Of a stretch of 64,000 nucleotides of DNA, positions 32,301 through 44,300 are shown one piece after another. The stretch is from Euptelea pleiosperma (lineage: Eukaryota; Streptophyta; Magnoliopsida; Ranunculales; Eupteleaceae). The notes beneath the pieces are model-generated. The model had not been told where the DNA came from. It saw only the letters and a program-made list of their open reading frames with translations, and did not search any database. The DNA lies in the NCBI GenBank assembly GCA_035048495.1, contig CM068552.1, positions 18,478,154 to 18,542,153 of the forward strand. The letters run 5' to 3'. A program made the translations under genes and the position numbers. Positions within the stretch are counted from its first letter, which is position 1; every line of letters begins with the position of its first letter.

Positions 32301-35300
32301 GATGTGCTGCCTCTAGGTGAACACCTCTGGGTGAGTGCATATACTGACTGACCACACTCACTGCATAGGCAATGTTGGGTCGAGTCAGGGAGAGATAGAT
32401 CAATCGCCCAACTAGCCTCTGAAAGCTCCCTACATCCTGTAGTAGCTCACTACTGGCATCTGCTAACTAGTGATTCTGCTCTATAGGAGTTTCCACTGGT
32501 TTGGTACCCAACCTGCTTGAGTCTTGTAACAAGTCTAAGACATACTTCCTCTGAGAGATGAAGATCCCCTAACTGGATCTTGCAACTTCGATGCCTAGGA
32601 AGTATTTGAGAGGTCTAGATCTTTGGTTTCAAACTCCTCTGCTAACTGACGCTTCAATTTGGCTATCTCTGCTGCATCATTCCCTGTGAGATTGATAGTC
32701 ATCAACATAAACAATGAAGGCAGTGGTGTTCTTCCCTTAATGCTTCACAAATAGAGTGTGATCGGCTTGACTTTGAGTTTAACCCAGCTTCTTCACGGCT
32801 AGGGGAATCTCTCGAACCATGCCCTTGGAGATTGTTTAAGCCCATAGAGGGCTTTCTTCAGTCGACACACCCTGCTACTATGTCCTGGTGGAGTGAATCC
32901 AAGAGGAGGCACCATGTACACTTCTTCATGTAGGTCCCCATGAAGAAAAGCATTCTTCATATCTAGCTGATGCAAAGGCCACTCTTGGTTTACTGCCAAT
33001 GACAACAACACCCTGATGGAGTTCGTCTTTGCCACCGGTGCAAAGGTCTCCACATAGTCAATCCCATAGGTCTGGGTGTACCTCTTGGCTACTAATCTCG
33101 CCTTGTACTTCTCAACTGACCCGTCTGCCTTGTACTTGACGGTGAACACCCATCTGCAACCCACAGGTTTCTTGCCTCTTGGTAGGTCAACAAGCTCCCA
33201 TGTCCCATTATTGTCCAGAGCTCTCATTTCCTCTATCATAGCAGCTTTCCATTTTGGTTGGGCTAGCCCTTCTGCCACTGAAGAGGGTATAGGAACAGTG
33301 GAAAGGGACGTGATAAAGGCTGTATAAGAAGGGAACAAGGCATCATAGGAGACAAAGTGGTTCAGAGGATGCTGAGTGCAGCTTCTGACCCCTTTTCTTA
33401 AAGCAATGGGAAGATCAGAAGCATCAGTAGAAGGAGAAATGGTAGGTATAGAAAGAGATGGAGTTTTACCTGGATCCTAGGAAGGAACCACTGGTACTGG
33501 ATCGGCTGTGGCTTTCTCCCTTCTGCTATAGACTTTGAGCTCCTTCTGAGCTCCAGGAGCAATATCAATCCCATCAGTAGTATGAGTGGGCGAAGAGCTC
33601 TCAAACTCTAAAGGAGGGGATAGGGATATAGCAGGAAGAGGAATAGTCCACCTCTCGTCATTACTACTCTCCCCCTGAAGAGAGGTGGGGGAGAAAAAAG
33701 ATAGCTCCTCACGGAAGGTGACATCCATGCAGACAAACTTCTTCCGAGAGGACGGATGGTAACACTTGTAACCCTTGTGGGTAGAGGAGTAACCAAGAAA
33801 GACGCACTTGAGCGCTTTGGGATCGAGTTTGGTGCGATGGGACCCAGGATATGTACATAGCATACACACCCCCAGAGGCGAGGAGGAATAATGAATAAAG
33901 AATAGCCAGGCGCAAGGACCTGAATAGGAGATTGGAAATTGAGCACTCAAGAAGCCATTCTGTTAGTCAAGTAGGCAGCCGTCAACACAACATCCGACCA
34001 ATAAGATTTGGGGACATGAGAGCCAATAAAGAGAGATTGAGCTATCTCAGTCAAGTGCCGCATTTTCCTTTCAGCTACACCATTCTGTTGAGGGGGTGTA
34101 GTTGCAAGAATTTTGGTGACAAATCCCATGGTCAATGAGGTAGTGTTGAAGACCCCCAAACATATATTCTCCACCCTGGTCAGTACGAAGAACCTTGATG
34201 GAGACACCATACTAGGTCTGGATCATCTTATGAAAACCCTGAAAGATGGAATGAACCTCATCTTTGGTTTACATGAGATAGACCCATGTACACCTATTAT
34301 GATCAACAAAGGAAACAAAATAGCGGAAGCCAAAGATAGAAGTAGTGGGGGAAGGGCCCCATACATCAGAATGCACAATGTCAAAACAAGTAGAACTTCT
34401 ATTATCTCTGGAGGGATAATTCGATCTACAATGCTTGGAGAGCTCACAAGTCTCACAGTGTAAAGCCGAAAGAGGAACAACAACAAACAAACTAGGAAAT
34501 AAAAGTTTAAGGTATTGAAAAGAAACATGCCTCAGATGGGCATGCCAGCGCAAAATAACATCTTTCCTACTACTACTACTACTAGCAGAATATTGTAGTG
34601 CTGTGGGCTCAGGAAGGCGTCCATCCAGAAGGTAAAGGCCATGCGCTTCATGTCTAGTGCCAATCGTCATCCTCGTCTCGAGGTCTTGAAAGACACAAGA
34701 AGTAGGGGAAAAAGTGACACTACAGTTTAAGGATTTAGTCAAAGCACTAATAGAAAGTAGGTTAGAAGTAAATCTAGGAACATGCAAAACAGATGAAAGA
34801 GGTAGTTTAGGAGAGGGAATGATGCTCCCTTTCCCAGATACAGATGATAAGGTACCATCAGCTGTCTTCACCTTATCATGGCCAGAACATATAGTATAAC
34901 TAGAAAATAAGGAAGACATTCCCGTCATGTGTTCTGAAGCCCCAGAATCAATGATCCAAGTGGGACTGGACGATGGAAGAGACACATGATGAGCAGGTCT
35001 AGGGTTACCTGACTGGGCAAAGGAGGTGGACGATGCGGCAGAAGGACAATCTAGCTGCTGAAGTAATCGTCGAATGCCTGCAAGCTCTATGGCTGAGATA
35101 CCACCAGGAGGAGCTAAAGTCGGAGAGATAGTCAGAGACTGTCAGGAGGAGCTAAAACCGAAGTATCCACACTGGCAATATGAGCACCAGAAGACCTTGG
35201 TTGGCTAGGCGACTATGTAACTTCCAACATTTGGCACGTACATACCCTAACTTGCCACAGAAATCGCACTTGGGCCTCTCTCTAGTCAAGGGCTTCCCAG

Positions 35301-38300
35301 AAGAAGGTCCAGTAGGAGCATAGGATGGAGCTGAGACAGGAGCCTGAGAAGATGAGCCTCTCTGAGGCTGCTGTGACTGCTGAGGTTGATAAGCAGGAGT
35401 GGCAGCTAGCGCTGATCGCTCTGGAAGGAGATGCTCACTCTGAAGAGAGATCCGCCTACTCTCTTCACTCTGAAGATAGGCATACACCTCACTGAGAGAG
35501 GGAAGATCTACCCTGCTACTCCAGATCTGAACACGAGCTAGCTCATAAGAAGGATTGAGGCCAGCAAGAAAAATCAAAGATCTGGCCCTTCTCTATATAT
35601 CGACGAAAGGGGGCAATCTCTGTGGGATTGAGAGGCTGATAGGAGTAATAATGATCAAGCTCCTGCTACAAGGTACGAAGAGCAGTATAGTACTGAGAAA
35701 GAGACTTCTCCCCTTGTCGGAAGTGGGAGATAGTCTGTCGCAGCTGAAATGCTCGTCCATCGTTCTGCTGCCGCAAATAGGTCTTCTCAGTGATCTCCCA
35801 AATCTCTTGCGCTAGTGCGCATGAATAAGAAACTCTCATTGATATCAGGCTCCATAGAGTTGAGGAGTCATGACATGACAGTAAAATCATCTGTCTGCCA
35901 CTATCGACAAGAGGGATCAGATTTGGGAGGCTCAACCGTATCTCCTGTAGTGTGGCCAAGTTTCCCACGGCCCCAATGAACAACCATGCAGCTTGAGCCC
36001 AGCGTAAGTAGTTCTTGCCATCTAACTTCACTGAGGTGATCTGCAAACTTGGGTTCTTATAGGCTAAGTGCTGCACTATAGGGCCTCCAACTCCACTGGA
36101 GGGAACTTCTGTGCTCACTTCTGACCTGGATGGAGAAACCAAGGAAGGTGGAGGAACCACGGGAGGTGGAGGATCTGCCATGAAGAACTATGGATACGGC
36201 CAAATCTAGGTCCAAAGAGGGCTAAAAGACCGCATCGAAGGCCAACAGAACACTCGAAGAGATCCTAATTGGCACGTAGGACCAAAATTTCTCCCAAATT
36301 AACCAATAAAAGGACTTAGAGAATAATAGGAATCGATAAACACCCATATGAACCTTGAAAATGGGGTATAAGGGGTCGGATTAAGAAGAGATGCTATATT
36401 TAGAGGCTAAAATAACTGCCTATGACCGGCAAACCATTGGAGAAGAGATTTAGTGGTGATTTGTGATGATTTAGGGAGTTTTTGGACCAAGTCGATGGTC
36501 AATATAGCCAAAGAAGCTACCGGCGGTAACTATAGAGGAGAGAAAACCTCCCACAATCCTCAATACTTAATGGATTGGTTCGAGTGTGGTGTCTCCATGT
36601 TTCTGGGATTGGGGGGGACAAGATCGAAGCAATAAAACCCCCCAAAAAATCCATTTAAGGGTTTGAAAATCAAGCTGGTTTACAAACTGAGTTTTTCGAA
36701 AAAAAGTCGAAGAATAGCCAAAAAACCTCTCAAATGGATCCTGAAAATTCCTAAAAAAGAACAAATTTTTTTTTATCAAATGGCAAAGGTTTCAGCAAAC
36801 CTCGATTTTTGTGTCCATAGAGCTGATGACGTCAGCAGACGTCAGGTTGCCTCTGGTTTGTATCCAAAAACACTCCTGCAAGCCTCGACTGCAGATGGCT
36901 CTGATACCAAGTTGAATTTGAGGAATTAGGGTTAAGGTTAGGTTTGGAGAAGAGAGAATAAAGAGTAGAGAAGAGAGGGAGAAAGGATGTCAATTGTGCT
37001 TAATTCACAATGACTCCATAAATCTTATTTATGTAGATAAAATACATAAAAGACAAATATACCCCTCAAAAGGGGTATTTACAGAACTACCCCTGATACA
37101 TATAAAATACGTATTTCTACGTATATGATAACAAGCTGCTAGGTCCTCATAGTGCCTGAGGCATGGGGTGCAATTTCTTAAAAGAAAGGCTAAAAATGTA
37201 AAGATATGGAAATTCATAGAAGAAAGTTAGAAGTAAAAAAAAATGGAAAACATGAATCTAATAAGCAGTGTTTCCTAGAAATGTGGCAAGGTTCCAGTAC
37301 AGTTGATCGCGGGCACTTCCATGTAATAGACTAATTAATTTAATATAATTACAGCATCAGGAAAATCATATTAAGGCTAAACAAGGGAAAGTGATTATTT
37401 AAGGAAAAGTTATCAATTTAATCCAAGTCAAGTTCAATTAGAATGAGAAATGTTGTATCTTCTGTGAGGGAGGTGGGAGGTGTATTATTTTCTATTAAGT
37501 GCTCTTATACCTGTATAAAAAAAAGGAGAGCATTTTAGCACAAACCCCTGGAAAATTGGTTGAATTAGTAAGACTACCCTGTATTTTTTAAAACTAGGGT
37601 CACCCCCTTGATCATCAGTAATTGTTGACTAACACCTCATCGTAATCATGGTTCAAAGTACACGGTATTGTTGACGGGGCGATACCGAAACGTATTGCAA
37701 GTATCGTTCGGTTTTGGACGAAACTTCATGAAACCGAAACGAAATGTTAGTGCAAATTTACACATTAGATGAAGTATTGTTCGGTTTCGGACGAAACCAA
37801 CCGAAACATATGTAGTTTTGTCCTATAGCAAAACCGAGACGAAATGGATGAAACGTTTCGGTTTTGGCCGAAACTTTGAACCATGATCGTAATGAGTGTA
37901 TCAACTCCTCCAAACTTGATTGATAGAATTAGAAACATTAAAAGAATGAAAACCAGTAAGTACAGAGAATTTGGCGATGTTCTCAAATTACAAGATCAAA
38001 AGATTGGAATTTTGTAAAAACTGACGTACCTAGACACAACGATGCCTACCCACTTATTATATCTCTCTGTTCCAGATTCCTAGAAGCGTGACGCTTGCCT
38101 TGGAAAAGCTCATGAGGGAGTTCTTATGGAGGGGGAGTAGGGAGGATCATAAGATACACTTGGTTGGGTGGAATAAGGTGTGCAAGGCCAAAGACAAAGG
38201 AGGACTAGGTATTAAACATCTCAAAGTTATGAACCAAGCTTTGCTAGGGTAAATGGCTATGGAGGTTTCGGGAGGAACTTTCTAGTACTTGGAGACAGAT

Positions 38301-41300
38301 CACCGCTAGCAAATATGGGGTTTCTTTCTTTGGATGGGAGAGCCAAGAAGTTGGGAGTTCGTATGGCTGTAGTGTTTGGAGAGGGGTATTAAAAGTCATG
38401 GGAGACTTCGTTAGAGGGATTTGGCTTGAGGTTGGTTCTGGTAGCAAAATCAGATTTTGGGAGGATATCTGGTGTGGAGACAGGTCTATCTAGACGGATT
38501 TTTCGGAGTTATATTCCATATTTGAGTGGAAAAATCGGTCTATCCAGGACTGCGCTCAGTTGGAAGGGGAGGGTGAGGGGTGGAACTTGGGTTTTAGAAG
38601 ACACCTCAATGATTGGGAAATTGAACCTCTAACTAGACTTCTCTCCTGGCTACAGGATATCTATCTCAGGGTGTCGATCCCTGATAGGCGCATCTGGATT
38701 TGGGCTAAGGGAGGAACGTACTCCGTCCGATCTTTTTATGAGGTGTTAGAGAGTAAAAAAGGATTCCCCTTTCCTGTGGCTCAGATTTGGAGGTCCAAGA
38801 TTTCTACTAAGGTGGCGTTCTTTGCATGGGAGGCTTCCTTAGGCAAGATTTTAACAGTGAATAATCTGAGATCCAGAGGGTTCATCTTGGTAGATTACTA
38901 CTGGATGTGTAAACATAGTGGGGAATCAATGGATCACCTTCTTCTTCACTGTGAGGTGGCCAGGGAGATCTGGGCTTCATTCTCTTAGAGTTTGGTATGT
39001 ATTGGGTGATGCCGGCAACCCTTCTGACTCTCCTTCTCAGCTGGATAACGGGCTTCATTCTTTGGAGGATGCTTCCTCTAGCGATCATTTGGGGCATTTG
39101 GAAGGAGAGAAATCAGAGACATTTTGAAGGCAAACAGGCAGATTTGAGAGGCATAATCCTTAATATTAAGGGGCTGATGTACTTATGGTCAAAGGTGTTT
39201 GTGGAATGTAGGGGCTTATTCTTTGAAGATTTTGTGTTCCAGTGGGATATCTTATGTAATAGGGAGGCTTGTTAGTAGGTGTTTTTTGTTTCCTCTTGTC
39301 TCTGTGCCTTAGCCTAGTGTAGGTCACCTCGACCTCCCTAGCTTAGTGTCACGGGCCCACTAACTAAGCCCGTTACAAGCCCACATCTAAGTCCATTATT
39401 GGACCATTCTATACTCTAGAAGTCTAGAGTGTCCTAGAAGATTCTAGAGGACTCTGGAGCATTATGGAGAACCCTAGAGATTGGAAGGATTTAGACTACT
39501 TATGAGAGTTCTAGGGGATCTCTACCCTTTTGTAACATATGTACATTCTAGATAATTCTTAAAGAAGAATTGTATAGAAAGTTCTAGAGACTAGTGTACT
39601 CGAGGCTCCAAGCCTATATAAAGGGGTGCGTTCTTCATTTGTAAGCATCTAAGAATTGAGTAGCAATTCAAGAGTTCAAGTTGTGAGCTTTACAACCATC
39701 TTCCCTTTTCTCCTTAAGTGTTCTTGTTGTGATCAAGCAAGTGAGTGTCTTGGTGAGTTTGGGAACTCTCAAGGCAACAAGGAAATGCTGACTCGAGTAC
39801 CGTTGGAGCGTGACACGAGTGCCGCACGGGTCTAAGGCAAAGAATTTGCAACCTCGTGACAAGTGGTATCAGAGCGCGGTTCCAGGGAAGCTATGTCGTT
39901 CGAGGTGGAGAACGCAGCTTCAACCATGGAACAAAGGAAGGATGGTGCTCCTAAGGATGGTGTCCCTAGGAAAAGGCGCGACAAGTCCTGAGACTCCAGG
40001 AGGGATCATTCTGTAGAACCTACAGGGGTACATCCCTTAGAAGCACGGCTTGATGAGATTGAGTCTTGCATTGGCAAGCTGGAGTTTGCCACAGTTGAGG
40101 GAGAAGAAAAAGTAGATGAGTTGATGGCCCAACAGCAAGAGTGCTTTGGTGCCATGGGAGAACTCGAAGCCGACATGAAGAGTACAGTGGATGTACTCAA
40201 GGCGGAAATGAAGGAGCTGTTCAAGACTCTCAGAGATGAAACCGTTGGAGCAGTCGAGAACTTGGCAGCTCAACTTGAAGAAGGACCAAAGTGGTGGTCC
40301 TAGAGAAGGTCGGGGCTAATGGCACGGCACAAGCACGGGAGATCCCTAAGCTTCGTGTCCCAGAACCTAAGAGCTACGGAGGTAACCGTGATGCCAAGGA
40401 GCTGGAGAACTTCTTGTGGCAAATGGAGCAATACTTCAAGGCATCCAGACTAGAAGATGAGGAAGCAAAGGTTGACATGGCGACCATATACCTTACCAAC
40501 GATGCGATGCTATGGTGGCGAAGGAGGCACGGTGACATCGAGAAAGGGCTATGCACCATAGATTCTTGGGAGGACTTCAAGAAAGAACTAAAGGCACAAT
40601 TCCTTCCCGAGAATGTCGAATACCTTGCTCGGAAGAACTTGAAGCGACTCAAGCACACCGGATCCATCAGAGACTATATCAAGCAGTTCACATCTCTAAT
40701 GCTAGACATCCTGAAATGGCGGACAAGGATTGTCTCTTCTTCTTCATGGATGGTCTACAACATTGGGCGGAGCAGGAACTTCAACGGCGTGGAGTACAAG
40801 ATCTTGCAACTGCCCTTGCCACTGCAGAGAAGTTGGTGGACTACTCTAGAAAAGGGGAATCAATGAGCAAGGCCAAGCCACCCAAGGTCGGTCATGACAA
40901 AGGTGGGGGAGAAGAAGACTAGCCACAAGGAGGGAACTAAGAAGTAGTCCCGTGATGGGAAGGATCGAAGTAAGACCTTCGAGAAGAATAATGGATGCTT
41001 CATCCGCGAAGGCGATCATTGGGCTAGGGATTGCCCTAAGAAGAAGGCGTTGAACGCCATAAAGGTGGATGAAGATGACTTGGATGAGAAGCCACAGATG
41101 GGAGCTGTTAGGCTTTTCAACGCTCTACGAAGGCAAGCCGTTGATGTTGCACCTACTCCTAAGAAGACAACAGAGCTAATGTACGTGGACGTGCAACTAA
41201 ATGGGAAGACAACTAAGGCGTTGGTCGACACAGGAGCCATGCATAACTTCGTAGCAAGAGATGAAGCCGACCGCATAGGACTACGGTTGGAAGAAGACTC

Positions 41301-44300
41301 AAGCCGCATAAAGGCGGTAAACTCAGAGGCCAAGCCAGTGCATGGTGTGGCAAAGGTCGTAGAAACAAAGATTGGAGGATGGACAGGAGCCATCAACTTG
41401 ACCGTAGTGCCGATGGACGACTTCAGAGTCATATTGGGGATGGACTACTTTAGCCATGTCAAGGCCATTCCTATGCCATTCTTGGGAGTTGTGAGCATCA
41501 TGGATGACAGATCACCTTGCATGGTTCCTGTCACAAAGATTGAAAGGGCCAAGGTGAGAGCATTATCAGCACTCCAGCTCAAGAAAGGACTCAAGAAGGG
41601 CGAGACTACCTACATTGCAACTCTAGTGGAGGAAAAGCGAGATGTTGGTGCATCTCCACCCCAGGAAGTTGAACGGGTCCTGGAAGAGTTCAAAGATGTC
41701 ATGCCTAATGAGTTGCCGAGGAAGTTACCTCCTAGGAGGGAGGTAGATCATCAAATTGAGTTGGAGTCTGGTGCAAAGCCACCTGCACTAGCACCATACC
41801 GGATGGCACCCCCGGAATTAGCCGAGTTAAGGAAGCAATTCAAGGATCTACTTGACGCCGGATACATCCAACCATCCAAAGCGCCATATGGAGCCCCAGT
41901 GTTATTCCAAAAGAAACACGGCGGGAGTCTACGTCTATGCATTGACTATAGGGCGCTGAACAAGGTAATGATTAAGATCAAGTATCCCATCCCACTTATA
42001 GCCGACCTATTCGACCAGTTGGGAAGTGCACGATTCTTCACCAAGATGGACTTAAGGTCGGGATACTACTAAGCACGCATTGCGGAAGGTGACGAACAAA
42101 AGACAACGTGCGTAACGAGGTATGGAGCATTCGAGTTCCTTGTAATGCCTTTCGGCCTCACTAACGCTCCGGCCACGTTTTGCACCTTGATGAACAAGCT
42201 ATTCCACCCCTACTTGGATCAGATCGTGGTGGTCTATTTAGATGACATCGTGGTCTATAGCAAGACGCTTGAGGAACATGTAGATCACCTACGGACCGTA
42301 TTCCGAGTACTGCGGGAAAACTCTCTCTATGTAAAGAGGGAGAAGTGCTCATTTGACCTACAAGAGGTGTCGTTCCTTGGGCATTGGATCGGGCATGGGA
42401 GGATCTGGATGGATGGAGAAAAAGTCAAGGCCATAAAGGAGTGGGAGACTCCTACCAAGGTGACAGAGTTGCGATCTTTCCTTGGACTCGTCAACTACTA
42501 TCGAAGGTTTATCATGGGGTACTCCGGGCGGGCATCTTCACTCACGGATCTTTTGAAGAAGAATCATACATGGCAATGGACAAGGGAATGTCAAGAGGCA
42601 TTCGATGACCTCAAGCAGGCTGTGATGGAGGAACCGGTGTTACAACTACCTGACTACACCAAGCCATTCGAGGTCCATACCGATGCATCAGACTTTGCCA
42701 TAGGAGGAGTCCTTATGCAAGGACATCCAATCGCCTACGAAAGTAGGAAACTCAATGAGACCGAACGGAGGTACACGGTTCAAGAGAAAGAGATGACAGC
42801 AGTAGTGCATTGTCTAAGGACTTGGAGGCACTATTTGCTGGGATCAAGGTTCGTGGTAAAGACGGACAACGTGGCTACCAGCTACTTCCAAACCCAAAAG
42901 AAGTTAAGTCTTAAGCAAGCTCGGTGGCAAGACTTCTTGGCGGAGTTCGACATGGTGATCGAATACAAACCGGGCAGGACCAATCAAGTGGCAGATGCAC
43001 TAAGTTGCAAGGTGGAACTTGTGGCTCTCAAGCTAGAGGAGGTAGTTGCACTAAGCCAATTAAAATGGATCTTTACCCGATCGCATACGAAAAGGGTTAG
43101 ACAAAGACCCATTGGCCAAGAGTATTATTGACGGCGACACAAGAAGGAAGAACACGTCGATTCTGGACAAGGGATGGACTCCTATACTACAAAGGGAATC
43201 GCCTATACGTGTCTAAATGGGGGAACCTCAAGAAAGAGCTGCTAAGGGAATGCCATGACACACGGTGGGCTGGACATCCCAGTCAACATCATACCTTAGC
43301 CCTGTTGGAGATGAATTACTATTGGCCACGAATGGGTGAAGATGTCGATGATTATGTAAGAACTTGTCTTGTATGTCAACAAGACAAGGTGGAGCACAAG
43401 AGGCCAGGAGGTTTGTTAGAACCACTTCCAGTACCTGAGAAACCATGGGCAAGTATATCTATAGACTTCATATCAACCTTGCCCAAAGTAGATGGATTGG
43501 GATCCATCATGGTGGTAGTTGATTGATTCTCAAAATATGCCACCTTCATTGCTGCCCCTACAGATTGCACAGCATAACAGGCAGCCAAGCTATTCATTAG
43601 GGATGTGGTGAAGTATTGGGGCGTCCCTGAGACCATCGTCAATGATCGAGACCCAAGGTTCACTGGGAGATTTTGGACTGAGTTCTTTAAACTCCTTGGG
43701 TCGGAACTACACTTCTCTACAAGCTCCCATCCACAGACAGATGGGCAAACTGAGCGCATCAATGCCTTATTGGAGGAGTACTTGAGGCACTTTGTAAGTG
43801 CCAACCAAAAGGACTGGGTCTGACTTCTTGATGTGGCACAATTTTCCTATAACCTACAAAGGAGCGAAGCATCGGGACATAGTCCATTCGAATTGGCGAC
43901 AGGACAATAGCCACTCATGCCACATACGCTTGCTACAGGATACACGAGCAAGAGTCCCGCGGCTTATCGACTTGCAAAGGATTGGTATGAACAAACAGAC
44001 ATCGCCAAGGCCTATTTGGAGAAGGCGCCGAAGCGAATGAAGAAATGGGCAGACGAAAAGAGGAGACCCGCAGAATACAAAGAAGGAGACCTTGTAATGG
44101 TGAAGCTTCAACCCTAACAGTTCAAGGTGTTCAGAAAAGTACACAAGGGGTTGATACGAAGATACAAGGGTCCCTTCCCCATCCTAAAGAATGTGGGCAA
44201 AGTCTCGTACCGACTTGACCTACCTTCCAAATTGAAGATACACCCCGTCTTCCATGCCAGTTGCCTCAAGCCTTACCATACAGACATGGAAGAACCTTTG

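Larger units (their letters stand above)
31199..37133 (-). mobile_element. Complete Ty1-copia element, antisense in intron 3
   Basis: LTRs at 31199-31390 (3') and 36910-37133 (5') share most of their sequence. The target duplication AGCTG is exact (31194-31198 and 37134-37138). The primer-binding site TGGTATCAGAGCC on the minus strand abuts the 5' LTR (plus 36897-36909). Internal order on the minus strand is gag, protease, integrase, RT, RNase H, as in Ty1-copia. The 3' LTR is about 32 bp shorter than the 5' LTR owing to a deletion. The coding regions carry shifts, and a MITE sits in pol (31918-32263), so the element is inactive. Confidence 0.9.

Noticed and set aside
40374..40667. Minus-strand frame opposite gypsy gag
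   Set aside because: Shadow of the plus-strand gag, which carries recognisable capsid residues.
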